A DNA stretch of 64,000 nt from Rhabdochromatium marinum (GTDB lineage: Bacteria > Pseudomonadota > Gammaproteobacteria > Chromatiales > Chromatiaceae), in the NCBI RefSeq assembly GCF_016583795.1, contig NZ_NRRS01000008.1:19987-83986 (forward strand), given 5' to 3'. The notes beneath the pieces are model-generated. The model was given only the letters and a program-made list of their open reading frames with translations. It was not told the DNA's origin and made no database searches. This document shows positions 18,546 through 27,367 of this stretch, in pieces. Made by a program: the position numbers and the translations under genes. How positions within the stretch are numbered: position 1 is the stretch's first letter; every line of letters starts with the position of its first letter.

Positions 18546-19298
18546 TCAGGCCGGATTCTCGATCTCGATAAACCGCTGGGTAAGCCCAAAGTGCTGCGCG
18601 AGATGCTCGCCGAGTGCACGAATACCGTCGCGCTCGGAGGCATGATGCCCCACCGCGAAATAGTCCAGGCCGGTCTCGCGTGCCTGATGCGTGGTGGACT
18701 CGGAGATTTCGCCGCTGATAAAAGCATCCACACCCAGTGCGGCCGCCTGCTCAATGTAGCGTTGCCCCCCTCCCGAACACCAGGCCAGCGTTCGCAGCGG
18801 CCGCTCGGCGGCTGGAATATGCAGCGGCTGACGGCCCAGCGCCTTCGCAATGCGCTCACTGAACGCGGCCGCCGGTTCCGCTGATGCCAACTGCCCGCAC
18901 CACAGCAGGGGCGTGTCACTGGACGCCGGCTCCGCCTGCTGAATGCCAAGCCGCTGCGCCAGAGATCGATTGTTACCAAGCCCGGTGTGCGCATCCAGCG
19001 GCAGATGATAGGCCAGCAGCGACAGTCCGGCGGCATGCAGCGCCCGGATGCGGCGCCCCTTGAGCCCCACCAGACAGGGATCCTCGCCTTTCCAGAAAAA
19101 GCCATGATGCACCAGCAGGGCATCAGCACCCGCCCGCGCGGCGGCATCGATTAACGCCTGACTGGCGGTCACGCCGGTCACGATGGATTCAATCTGGCGC
19201 TTACCCTCAACCTGTAAACCATTAGGGCAGTAGTCCTGAAAATCGTGGATGGACAAAAACTCTGCGCAGTAATCAACCAGTGTTGTGAGCTCAATCAT
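18546..19298 (-). CDS. NIF3/YbgI-family dinuclear metal protein
   Basis: The 250-residue protein matches the NIF3-like family (E. coli YbgI, often called GTP cyclohydrolase 1 type 2 homologue), which binds two metal ions in a toroidal hexamer. Visible family elements are YCPNGLQVEG near the start and LLVHHGFFWKG (metal-binding His pair, about residues 63-64). The DAHTGLGNN loop and the C-terminal SGEISESTTHQARE and GHHASE motifs, with the last metal ligands, complete the set. The cellular reaction is uncertain. In gammaproteobacteria this gene is often near the bc1 genes, as here. A small cysteine-containing gene precedes it by 21 bp. Confidence 0.9.
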   Translation of the reverse strand: MIELTTLVDYCAEFLSIHDFQDYCPNGLQVEGKRQIESIVTGVTASQALIDAAARAGADALLVHHGFFWKGEDPCLVGLKGRRIRALHAAGLSLLAYHLPLDAHTGLGNNRSLAQRLGIQQAEPASSDTPLLWCGQLASAEPAAAFSERIAKALGRQPLHIPAAERPLRTLAWCSGGGQRYIEQAAALGVDAFISGEISESTTHQARETGLDYFAVGHHASERDGIRALGEHLAQHFGLTQRFIEIENPA

Positions 19299-19319
19299 GG
19301 TTCCTAATCCTGTCGCGCT

Positions 19320-19583
19320 TTATAAACCGGGCAGGTCATGGGGCGTTAGCAACCCGGCGTGCAGCAGACGCTCAGCCAGCACCCAGCCCTGTTGCGCCAC
19401 AGCCTCCGGATCACCAAAGCGCGGCTGCGCCCCCTGGGCTAAGCGCGCCTCCCAGTCCGTCAGGATCTGTTCAAAGCCTTGCAGCTGCTTGAGCAGGCAA
19501 TCGCTGCAATCGCCATCGCACGCCAACGTGCTCAGATCGGCGCGATCCAACAGCTCGCGCGCCTGAGCAAGCAACTGCTGCAT
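19320..19583 (-). CDS. Small conserved-looking protein with Cys cluster, unknown
   Basis: The 87-residue product is mostly helical, with a cysteine cluster CDGDCSDCLL at residues 22-31 that could bind a metal. I do not recognise the family. It sits between the cyclophilin gene and the NIF3-like gene on the same strand, with gaps of 63 and 21 bp, so it is probably co-transcribed. Codon use is like the neighbours, which supports a real gene. Confidence 0.55.
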   Translation of the reverse strand: MQQLLAQARELLDRADLSTLACDGDCSDCLLKQLQGFEQILTDWEARLAQGAQPRFGDPEAVAQQGWVLAERLLHAGLLTPHDLPGL

Positions 19584-19646
19584 GGCCGTGCGCGGGTCGG
19601 GTTTGCGCTCGATGGCGAACGCCCTGTCACTGCATCTGAGCGGGAA

Positions 19647-20252
19647 TCAGAGCTGCCGACAATCCTCCAGCACCACCGGCGCACTGGTGCGACCGCTGCG
19701 TGAGCCAGTGGCTTCCATCGCCTTGACCACATCCATGCCGTCGGTCACTTCACCAAAGACCACATGCCGGCCATCCAGCCAGGGCGTCGGCGCTACGGTG
19801 ATAAAAAATTGCGAGCCATTGGTGTTCGGCCCGGAATTGGCCATCGACAACAGCCCCGCCTGGCTGTGCTTGAGGTCGAAATTCTCATCGGCAAACTTCG
19901 CGCCATAAATCGACCGCCCGCCGGTGCCATTGCCATTGGTAAAGTCGCCACCCTGAATCATGAAACCAGGGATAATCCGGTGAAACGGGCTGCCAGCGTA
20001 GCTTAAGTCTTCACCCTGCTCACCGGTGCAGAGCACGCGAAAATTCTCCGCCGTTTTGGGCACCCGGTCGGCAAAGAGCTCAAATTCAATGGTGCCCGCC
20101 GGCTTGCCGTCAATGCTGACGTCCATGGCCACTCGGGGATTGGCCTCAGCGCTGGCCGCTTCCTGTGGGTCGTCGGTTGCGGCACAGGCCAGCCCAACCG
20201 CCAGGCTGTAAGCGCTCAGGAGCGCGAGGGAACGTTGTGTGAGTGTCATCAT
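19647..20252 (-). CDS. Periplasmic cyclophilin-type peptidyl-prolyl isomerase
   Basis: Cyclophilins speed up prolyl isomerisation during folding. The 201-residue precursor has a signal peptide ending near ACAA (about residue 25). A full cyclophilin domain follows with active-site elements [34 protein letters not shown] and [11 protein letters not shown]. The [12 protein letters not shown] and GTGG loops resemble the eukaryotic/CypA-like group more than E. coli PpiA. It is the second isomerase in the window but of an unrelated fold to the parvulin at 505-1464. Confidence 0.92.
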   Translation of the reverse strand: MMTLTQRSLALLSAYSLAVGLACAATDDPQEAASAEANPRVAMDVSIDGKPAGTIEFELFADRVPKTAENFRVLCTGEQGEDLSYAGSPFHRIIPGFMIQGGDFTNGNGTGGRSIYGAKFADENFDLKHSQAGLLSMANSGPNTNGSQFFITVAPTPWLDGRHVVFGEVTDGMDVVKAMEATGSRSGRTSAPVVLEDCRQL

Positions 20253-20367
20253 GTGGATTTATCCTTCATCGTTTTTCAGTTGTTTAGGGGTCAGCTCAGC
20301 AGGAAGCCTCAGCGGCCTGGCAAGCATATATGGCAATCATCAATAGAACCACTGGCGGCGCAGCCGC

Positions 20368-21183
20368 TCAGGGCGTTATCAGCAAGGGCTCGAGCTCATA
20401 ACGCTTGGTGGCGGCCGCCAGACGTCCATCGGCCTTGATTGCCTGCACAAAGGCATTCATCCGCGCCTGCCAGCGCGCATCGCCGAGCTTGAATGCATAG
20501 GCGTAGCGCGTGATATGAAACTCACCCTCGGGTGCGATCAGCCGCGCCCAATCAAAGGTATCGAGCATCTTTTTGCCATAGGAGTAGTCGGTCATAAAGA
20601 CATCGGCCCGTCCCGAGCGCACTTCCTGCGAGCGCGCAAAGGGCGTGTCGAATACCTTGAGTTTGGCATGCTTCAGTCGCCGCCGCATGACAGACTCGTG
20701 CAAGGTTCCCTTGGCCACCGCCACCACCACCGACGCGCGATCAATGTCGTCCCAGGTGTTGATGCGACGATTGGCTTTGGTCGTCACCGCAAAGATGTCG
20801 CTAGCCAAGTGTGGTTCGGTGAAGCCTAAGCGCTCCTCGCGTTCCGGAATAATACCAACGGCAAACATGGCCACATCGCAGCGATCCTGCTCAATGTCCT
20901 CAAACAAGTGGGCAAAGCTGCTGTCAATCAGCCGCACCTCCACCCCCAGGTCAGCGCCCAGCGCCTGCGCCATCTCGTAATCAATGCCCGACAGGCGCTG
21001 AGTGCGCGGATCGCGGTAGGTAATGCCATAGTATTCAGGCCAGATGCACACCCGCACCTGCCCCCGCGCCTGGATGCGCGCCAGACGGTCGGATTGCGCC
21101 TGCGTTGGCGGCACAATCAGCAGCAACCCCCAGACAAGCATCAACATCAACCCCGTCAACGGCCAGAATCGATCATATTGCAT
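20368..21183 (-). CDS. Periplasmic solute-binding protein, family 3
   Basis: The 271-residue precursor has a signal peptide ending near TQAQ (about residue 30) and a family-3 solute-binding fold. The opening RVCIWPEYYGITYRDPRTQ, the GIDYEMAQALGADLGVEVRL segment and a second lobe with VAVAKGTLHE are typical of amino-acid-binding proteins. No ABC permease or ATPase is adjacent. Instead, it lies 3 bp downstream of a hybrid histidine kinase gene, so it is likely translated with it. It may present a ligand to that kinase, which is inference. Confidence 0.85.
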   Translation of the reverse strand: MQYDRFWPLTGLMLMLVWGLLLIVPPTQAQSDRLARIQARGQVRVCIWPEYYGITYRDPRTQRLSGIDYEMAQALGADLGVEVRLIDSSFAHLFEDIEQDRCDVAMFAVGIIPEREERLGFTEPHLASDIFAVTTKANRRINTWDDIDRASVVVAVAKGTLHESVMRRRLKHAKLKVFDTPFARSQEVRSGRADVFMTDYSYGKKMLDTFDWARLIAPEGEFHITRYAYAFKLGDARWQARMNAFVQAIKADGRLAAATKRYELEPLLITP

Positions 21184-21186
21184 CCG

Positions 21187-23889
21187 TTAATCGTCCCCCT
21201 GTGACCAGTCGCGGCAGGTCTTCAGGCCCACCTTGAGTTCATCGTAAGCGGCGCTGTATTCCTGAGTCGCCCGTTCCAATTCCACACCGCCCGGAGGCTG
21301 CGCCAGCAAGCAGGACTCAAGCGCCTTCGCTGCACGGTGCAGACGTCCAGCGGAAATGTTACCGGCCATGCCTTTCATGTTATGCGCCACGGCCTTGGCC
21401 GCCACGAAATCCTGGCACGCCAACGCCTGCTCCAGCACGCCATAGTGTGCCATGATATCACGCTGGGTATCGCACAGAACCGAGCGAAAGAAGGCTTCAT
21501 CACCACCAAAGCGGCTGACGCCATCGGCCAGGTCGATACCGGGAATCGCGCCGGAAGCCGTCGTGGCAGGTGATGCCTCGGTTGTGTTGACTGCCTCGAC
21601 GAAGGGCTCCGGCTCGGCCACCACAGCACTTGAAGCCGCTGCATGCTCAGCACGCACCGCCCTCAGGCGTGCGGCCAGCGACGGTTCAATCCAGCGTGTC
21701 ACCACGCGCTGAAGCGCCTCAATGTTGATCGGCTTGGCCAGGTGGTCGTTCATGCCCGCGCGCAGACAACGCTCGCGTTCTTCACGCATCGCATAAGCTG
21801 TCATCGCAATGATGGGAAGGTCTGCACAGCCTTCGCGTGCGCGCAACTGCCGCGTCGCCTCATGACCACTCATGCCCGGCATCTGCACATCCATCAGAAT
21901 GGCATCGAGTCCTCCCGGCTCGGCTTGCATCACCTCAGCCTGACGCAGCGCCTCCGCGCCATCACCGGCCTCCTCGGGCACAACGCCCAGAGTCGCCAAC
22001 ATACCGACCGCGATCTGTCGGTTAACCACATTATCATCCACCAACAGCACCCTGGCCTGGGAGATGTCCACCTGATCAACGGCGGTGGCCGGCGCGTGCG
22101 GCTCGGCGCTCACCTCCTGAGTCTTTCCATCGGCCCGCTCGAAGACCAACTCCAGGCGGAAGCAACTGCCCTGCCCTGGCTGGCTCTCCGCCGTAATGCG
22201 CCCGCCCATGAGTTGCGCCAGATGCTGACTGATACTTAAGCCCAGCCCGGTACCTCCGTAGCGCCGACTGATCGAGGCATCCGCCTGGGCAAAGGGACGG
22301 AACAGCTGTTGCAAGTGCTCCGTGCTCATGCCAATACCGGAATCGCGCACCTGAAAGCCAAAGCGCTGCACTGGCGTATCCGAGGCAGCCCCGTCCGTAA
22401 CCGCTGCATCCAATGCATCGGCGATCAGCTCCACCCGTCCCTGCTCAGGAGTGAACTTAATTGCATTGCTCAGCAAATTGGTCAACACCTGCCGCAGGCG
22501 CAAAGGATCACCAAGCACCATCACATCAAGCGCCGGGGCCACGCGAACCTGAAAGTCGAGGTGCTTTTCGCGCGCCGGGAAGCCCATCTGCGCTTCCAGT
22601 TCCGCAATCACCTCCGTCAGGCGAAAGGGAATCCGTTCGACCTCAAGTTTTCCGGCTTCGACCTTTGACAAGTCCAGCAAATCGTTAATGATGCCTAGCA
22701 GTGCCGTGCCCGAGCGTTCGATCTGTTGCAGGTAGTCGCGCTGCTGTGAGTTCAGCGGTGTTTTCAACGCCAACCAGCTCATGCCAAGAATGGCATTCAT
22801 GGGGGTACGAATCTCGTGGCTCATATTGGCAAGAAAGGCGCTCTTGGCCTGATTGGCCTGTTCGGCGCGCTCCATGTTCAAACGCAGGTCGAATTCTTTC
22901 TCACGCCGGCGAAAATAGCGCAATGACAGTAGGTTACCGATCACCAGAGTCGGCACCAGCATGAACAGCAAGATGAACTGGGTGTGATAATAATTCTTCA
23001 GCAGGGGTGCGCGATCCAGATGTACCAGCAGCACCAGAGGATACAAAGAAGAGACCCGATAGACCGACAGGGGCGCATGCATTCCACGTTGGGGATCAAG
23101 ACGCCCGGCCTGCCGATCACCGGCGTTAATGGCAAGAAGGTCCGCCTGGAGCTCAGCCGGAATGACAGCGCCCAGAGGCTGCGCCGGATCGGTACTGAGC
23201 AACCGCCAACCATCGATGCGCAGCAACTCGGCCCGCCCCTTCTCCAGCGGCAGCGCTTCAGCAAGCTGCTGAATGAAAAAGTCAGGGTTCAGTGTCCCCA
23301 GGAGCCGCAAACCGTCCTCGGCTTGCAGTCGGTAGCACAGTGGCACAAAGGCCAGAGCCGTCCCCTCAATTACCCCTAGCTGGGTCGATGACTGGCCATC
23401 GCTGAAATCACGCCCTCGCCAGGGCAACCCCAGGCGCAGCAGTCCTGGGCGCTGGCTGAGCGGCAAAAACTCTTTACAGTCAATGATATGCCCAAGATTT
23501 TCCGCATTGGAACTGGCCAGAATCCGATGGTCGATCGCCAGCGATAGTGAGCGCAAACTCGGCACATGCAAAATCGCCGTTGCCAACACCTGCTGCCGCA
23601 CGTCCGCATCGGCGCGCGCCATCACTTCTTCCCAGTTCTTCCCGACGGCTAACAGCTCGGTAATCGTGAGCGCCTGAGTTACAAGTTCATCAAAAGCTCT
23701 GGCATAGGTTTCTGCTGTGGCATAGCCATTGTCCAGCGCATTGCCCCGCAACTGATATAATGCAAAGAAGGTGATAAAACACAGAACAATAGAAAAACCC
23801 ACTATAGCCGCGAAATACGCCCACTTAGCTGACCTGTGCTTACTATGGATCAAAGACTGATTCTGTATTAAAGCGGTAGCAACCTTCAT
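21187..23889 (-). CDS. Hybrid sensor histidine kinase (sensor - HisKA - HATPase - REC - HPt)
   Basis: The product has 900 residues from ATG 23889. Two membrane helices (about 24-48 and 303-325) bracket a 250-residue periplasmic sensor region of possible Cache type. The cytoplasmic part has a HisKA domain with the phospho-His in [10 protein letters not shown] (about 358) and a HATPase domain ([19 protein letters not shown]). A receiver follows with Asp in [12 protein letters not shown] (about 667), and an HPt domain with His in HNMKGMAGN (about 836). All phosphorelay residues are present, so a His-Asp-His relay is expected; the final response regulator is not obvious. It is paired with the solute-binding protein gene 3 bp downstream. 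Confidence 0.92.
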   Translation of the reverse strand: MKVATALIQNQSLIHSKHRSAKWAYFAAIVGFSIVLCFITFFALYQLRGNALDNGYATAETYARAFDELVTQALTITELLAVGKNWEEVMARADADVRQQVLATAILHVPSLRSLSLAIDHRILASSNAENLGHIIDCKEFLPLSQRPGLLRLGLPWRGRDFSDGQSSTQLGVIEGTALAFVPLCYRLQAEDGLRLLGTLNPDFFIQQLAEALPLEKGRAELLRIDGWRLLSTDPAQPLGAVIPAELQADLLAINAGDRQAGRLDPQRGMHAPLSVYRVSSLYPLVLLVHLDRAPLLKNYYHTQFILLFMLVPTLVIGNLLSLRYFRRREKEFDLRLNMERAEQANQAKSAFLANMSHEIRTPMNAILGMSWLALKTPLNSQQRDYLQQIERSGTALLGIINDLLDLSKVEAGKLEVERIPFRLTEVIAELEAQMGFPAREKHLDFQVRVAPALDVMVLGDPLRLRQVLTNLLSNAIKFTPEQGRVELIADALDAAVTDGAASDTPVQRFGFQVRDSGIGMSTEHLQQLFRPFAQADASISRRYGGTGLGLSISQHLAQLMGGRITAESQPGQGSCFRLELVFERADGKTQEVSAEPHAPATAVDQVDISQARVLLVDDNVVNRQIAVGMLATLGVVPEEAGDGAEALRQAEVMQAEPGGLDAILMDVQMPGMSGHEATRQLRAREGCADLPIIAMTAYAMREERERCLRAGMNDHLAKPINIEALQRVVTRWIEPSLAARLRAVRAEHAAASSAVVAEPEPFVEAVNTTEASPATTASGAIPGIDLADGVSRFGGDEAFFRSVLCDTQRDIMAHYGVLEQALACQDFVAAKAVAHNMKGMAGNISAGRLHRAAKALESCLLAQPPGGVELERATQEYSAAYDELKVGLKTCRDWSQGDD

Positions 23890-24198
23890 CAAATTCGAGC
23901 GACTCTACTGACTGTTGATTCTATATAACACATGAAGAAGGGCGGTGTGGTGCTGTTGGCATCCGGGATAACCACGCAAACACTGCGCAACCAGAGCTGG
24001 CATCATCGCCAGCATGCGCACACTTTTTTTGCATTTGTTGCACAGCCGACCTCATGTATAATCGCACAGCAGGTAAAGACCCTACTCAGTCAGATAACAG
24101 TACGCCTGCAACCCTGACAGTGATGACGGCCTGCCTCTTGATTCATGCACGTTTAGAGCAAGAGCTGGCCTTATTCTTAATTTAATAAGGAGAATGTT
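23890..24198. other. Divergent intergenic region upstream of the chemosensory operon
   Basis: The 309-bp gap separates the minus-strand kinase gene from the plus-strand cheY. It contains a sigma-70-like promoter (24035-24062) and a strong ribosome site AAGGAGAA just before the cheY GTG. No RNA gene is seen. Confidence 0.5.
24035..24062 (+). promoter_or_regulatory. Sigma-70-like promoter of the chemosensory operon
   Basis: TTGTTG (24035-24040) is followed after 16 bp by a perfect TATAAT (24057-24062), about 135 bp before the cheY start codon. It is the best promoter candidate for cheY and possibly the whole operon. Confidence 0.5.
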
Positions 24199-24567
24199 GT
24201 GGCTAAAACAATCATGGTAGTCGATGATTCAGCCTCACTGCGAAACGTCGTTTGCATCGCACTCAAGGGCGCAGGCTACGACGTTATTGAGGCCGGAGAC
24301 GGACGCGAAGCCCTGTCGAAACTGAAAGGCCAGAAAGTGCATTTAATCGTTAGTGACGTCAACATGCCCAACATGGACGGCATCACGATGGTACGCGAAG
24401 TCAAAAAGCTTCCTGACTATAAATTTACTCCAATCATGATGCTCACCACCGAGAGCCAGCCTGAGAAAAAGGCCGAGGGCAAGGCCGCTGGCGCCAAGGC
24501 TTGGCTGGTCAAACCCTTTCAGCCTCCCGTTCTGCTCGATGCGGTGTCCAAGCTGGTGCTGCCTTAG
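24199..24567 (+). CDS. cheY: CheY-type single-domain response regulator
   Basis: The 122-residue protein is a lone receiver domain. Acidic pocket residues are in VVDDS, the phospho-Asp is in LIVSDVNMPNMDG (about residue 54), and the Thr and Lys switch residues are in MLTTES and LVKPF. It should be phosphorylated by the CheA of this operon and carry the signal to a motor or other output. The start is GTG with a strong AAGGAGAA ribosome site. A second TATAAT (24673-24678) before the next gene may allow separate expression of the rest. Confidence 0.93.
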   Translation: MAKTIMVVDDSASLRNVVCIALKGAGYDVIEAGDGREALSKLKGQKVHLIVSDVNMPNMDGITMVREVKKLPDYKFTPIMMLTTESQPEKKAEGKAAGAKAWLVKPFQPPVLLDAVSKLVLP

Positions 24568-24600
24568 GCGGGCATGCACTCTTTACCTTATAAAGGATAA

Positions 24601-24626
24601 GGCCAATCCGCTGTCAGGCCAATCCG
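24601..24626. repeat. Direct repeat GGCCAATCCG x2
   Basis: GGCCAATCCG occurs at 24601-24610 and again at 24617-24626, between cheY and the STAS gene and about 50 bp before a TATAAT box. It could be a tandem protein-binding site, but nothing else supports this. Confidence 0.3.
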
Positions 24627-24651
24627 AAGTTGATGCGCGCATGGCGGTCCG

Positions 24652-24678
24652 TTACAGTCGAACTGCGGGCGTTATAAT
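24652..24678 (+). promoter_or_regulatory. Possible internal promoter before the STAS gene
   Basis: A perfect TATAAT lies at 24673-24678 with a weak TTACAG at 24652-24657 (15-bp spacer), 57 bp before the STAS start. The short spacer makes this only a candidate. Confidence 0.35.
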
Positions 24679-24734
24679 GCCGCCCAGACGGTAATGTGCT
24701 TTACAAGGATCGCCAGTCATCGGAGCTGCTCGAC

Positions 24735-25058
24735 ATGACGACCGACCAACCGACACCTTCGGCGGACCCCCTGGTTTTTGATGGCGAAATGACCATCTAC
24801 AGCGCCACGGCCAACTTCCAGCGCCTGCGGGAGCGGATTGGCAAGCGCCTGCCCATTCAAATTGACCTGTCCGCTGTCACGGAAATCGACAGTTCCGGAC
24901 TGCAACTCTTGCTCTATGCCCGCGCCGAAGCCGATGACAACGGACTTGACTTTTCCCTGGCCGGGCTGAGTGAGTCCGTCACTGACGTGTTTAATCTGCT
25001 GTACCTGAACCGCACGTTCGGGATCAGCTCCGCCACCCAGCCGGAGACAAGCGCATGA
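24735..25058 (+). CDS. STAS-domain protein (anti-sigma-antagonist-like) of the chemosensory operon
   Basis: From the ATG at 24735 (GGAG upstream) the product has 107 residues forming one STAS domain, with the phospho-acceptor-like loop VTEIDSSGLQLLL. STAS proteins relay signals by Ser/Thr phosphorylation or bind partners directly. Small STAS proteins are found in several alternative chemosensory operons, where their role is poorly known. Its stop overlaps the cheA start (ATGA), so the two proteins are made in a coupled way and probably interact or act in the same complex. Confidence 0.85.
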   Translation: MTTDQPTPSADPLVFDGEMTIYSATANFQRLRERIGKRLPIQIDLSAVTEIDSSGLQLLLYARAEADDNGLDFSLAGLSESVTDVFNLLYLNRTFGISSATQPETSA

Positions 25059-27295
25059 ATATGGATGCTGCCCGGCAGGCTTTTGTCGAAGAAGTCGCTG
25101 AACTCCTGCAATCCATGGAGGACGCGCTCTTCGCACTCGAGTCCAGCCCCGATGATACGGAGTCGCTGAACGCGGTTTTCCGCGCCATGCACACCATCAA
25201 GGGCACGGGTGGTGTCTTTGGCTATACACCAATCGTCAATTTTACCCATGAGATTGAATCGGTCATGGAGGAAGTTCGCTCCGGACGCGAACCTATGACC
25301 GAGCAACTCGTCGGCATTCTGTTCGAGTGCCGCGATCACACCGGTAACTTGGTTGAAGCCATTGTCGCCAACGACAGCGACGAGAACCTGGACCTGGATC
25401 CAGAGCTGCTCAAGGCCGGTCAGCAGCTGGTTGACAAGCTGATTGCACGCAATACCGGCGGCACAGGTGGAGCCTCCGCCGCCCCGGCTGATGCCCAGGC
25501 AGCCGCAGCGGACAATGACAGCAATCAACCCAAATATCTGCCGGTCGCCAGTGATGCCTGGATTATTGGCCTGGATTTCGGCCCCGACGCCTTCCGCAAC
25601 GGCATGGACCCGTTGTCCTTCCTGCGTTATCTGGCCTCGCTGGGCACCATCGTTGATGTCGCCACCATTCCCATTTGGCCGCACAACCATGACGACTTCG
25701 ATCCTGAAAGCTGCTACCTGAGTTTCCGCATCAGCTTCCGCAGCGATGCCGACAAAAAAACCATTGCGGATGTGTTCAACTTCGCCGAGGACGACTGCAA
25801 CATCCGCATCCTCGCCCCCGAGTCAGCCCAGGAAAAATATCTCGAACTCCTGCAACGCTTGCCCGATGATCACATCACCCGCATTGGCGAGATGCTGGTC
25901 GAGGTCGGAGCCCTGACACCGCAAGAGTTATCCCGGGCACTGAACTCGCAGGAAGTCACAACAGACCTGGACACCGAGGAAGACGCGGCCACCAAGAAAC
26001 GACGCCTGGGCGAGATTCTGGTTGAACAGGGCTCGGTTAAACCGGCGCTCATGGAGCAGGCGGTCAAAACTCAGGAGGCTGCGCGCAAGCGCCTGGACGA
26101 AAACCGCTTTATCCGCGTCGATGCCGAGCGGCTTGGTCATCTGATCAATCTGGTCGGCGAACTAGTCACCAGCAGCGCTGCCATTCGGGTGATGGTCGAG
26201 CGCGCCGGTATTGAGGACATGAACGAGGTCGTCGATGGCGTCGATTACCTGGTCGAGGAAATTCGCGACAACGCCTTGCAACTGCGCATGGTACCGATCG
26301 GCGACAGCCTGTCGCGCTTCCGCCGCGTGGTGCGCGACTCCAGCAAAGAGCTGGGCAAGCAGATCGACCTGGTCATCACCGGCGGCGAGACTGAACTCGA
26401 CAAAACGCTGATCGAAAAAATCACCGACCCCCTCACCCACCTGATTCGCAACGCCATTGATCACGCGATTGAAACACCCGAGGAGCGCCAGCGCATTGGC
26501 AAACCAACCACTGGTACCGTCCTGTGCAACGCCTTCCATGATTCGGGCCATATCGTCATTGAGATCAAGGACGACGGTGCAGGATTGGATGCCGATCGCA
26601 TTCGCGCCAAGGCCGAGGCCAAGGGGCTGGTTAAGTCCGAAGATGTGCTCAGCCACGAAGAAACCCTGCGCCTGATCTTCGAGCCGGGTCTGTCCACCAA
26701 GGATACCGCCAGCAATCTGTCCGGTCGCGGGGTGGGCATGGACGTGGTGCGGCGCAACATTGAGGCGCTGCGCGGCTCGGTGGAACTCGAAAGTGAGCGA
26801 GGTCAGGGCACCAAGGTCACCATCATCCTGCCACTGACGCTGGCGATTATTGACGGCTTCCTGGTGGGAGCCGGCCAGGAGCAGTACGTCATTCCCTTAT
26901 CCCAGGTATCAGAATGCGTCGAGGTCAATCCAACCGACACCAGCAACCGCAATGGCGAACACTACGTCAACCTGCGCGGTGAAGTGCTGCCCTTCATCCG
27001 GCTGACTGAGCTGTTTCGCAGCTACAATGACGAGAACAAATCCTCACGCGAAAGCCTGGTGGTGGTGCGTTTTGGGCACCACAAGCTGGGTTTGGTGGTG
27101 GATACCCTGCTCGGTGAACTGCAAACCGTCATCAAACCGCTGGGTAGCCTGTTTGAAAACCTTCAGGGCGTTGCTGGAGCAACCATTCTTGGTACCGGAG
27201 ACATCGCGCTGATTCTGGATGTCAGCGAACTGGCCACTATCGGTCAAACACATCGGCGGGCCAGCAGTCAGTATGATTACGCCAGCCCTCAGTAA
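25055..27295 (+). CDS. cheA: Chemotaxis histidine kinase CheA with inserted MshEN-like motifs
   Basis: The 746-residue kinase phosphorylates CheY and CheB. In order: an HPt domain (1-110) with phospho-His46 in AMHTIKGTGG, and an acidic/alanine-rich linker. A P2-like domain at about 165-255 (DFGPDAFRNGMDPLSFLRYL) comes next. Then two tandem 24-residue motifs at 276-299 and 317-340 (RIGEMLVEVGALTPQELSRA..., RLGEILVEQGSVKPALMEQA...). The dimerisation domain follows at about 350-415, the ATPase domain with HLIRNAIDH, DDGAGLD and GRGVGMDVV, and a CheW-like P5 domain (600-735). The two motifs fit the c-di-GMP-binding MshEN consensus. The gene is coupled to the STAS gene by an ATGA overlap. Confidence 0.95.
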   Translation: MNMDAARQAFVEEVAELLQSMEDALFALESSPDDTESLNAVFRAMHTIKGTGGVFGYTPIVNFTHEIESVMEEVRSGREPMTEQLVGILFECRDHTGNLVEAIVANDSDENLDLDPELLKAGQQLVDKLIARNTGGTGGASAAPADAQAAAADNDSNQPKYLPVASDAWIIGLDFGPDAFRNGMDPLSFLRYLASLGTIVDVATIPIWPHNHDDFDPESCYLSFRISFRSDADKKTIADVFNFAEDDCNIRILAPESAQEKYLELLQRLPDDHITRIGEMLVEVGALTPQELSRALNSQEVTTDLDTEEDAATKKRRLGEILVEQGSVKPALMEQAVKTQEAARKRLDENRFIRVDAERLGHLINLVGELVTSSAAIRVMVERAGIEDMNEVVDGVDYLVEEIRDNALQLRMVPIGDSLSRFRRVVRDSSKELGKQIDLVITGGETELDKTLIEKITDPLTHLIRNAIDHAIETPEERQRIGKPTTGTVLCNAFHDSGHIVIEIKDDGAGLDADRIRAKAEAKGLVKSEDVLSHEETLRLIFEPGLSTKDTASNLSGRGVGMDVVRRNIEALRGSVELESERGQGTKVTIILPLTLAIIDGFLVGAGQEQYVIPLSQVSECVEVNPTDTSNRNGEHYVNLRGEVLPFIRLTELFRSYNDENKSSRESLVVVRFGHHKLGLVVDTLLGELQTVIKPLGSLFENLQGVAGATILGTGDIALILDVSELATIGQTHRRASSQYDYASPQ

Positions 27296-27367
27296 GCCTG
27301 ATCGAGCCTGTCCACCCTTAGATTTAATTGATCTATCTTGTCATCTCTGCTAGAGCTGGAGAATTCA

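Noticed and set aside
23890..24198. Possible tRNA or small RNA before cheY
   Set aside because: No cloverleaf or strong terminator is visible; a promoter explains the region.
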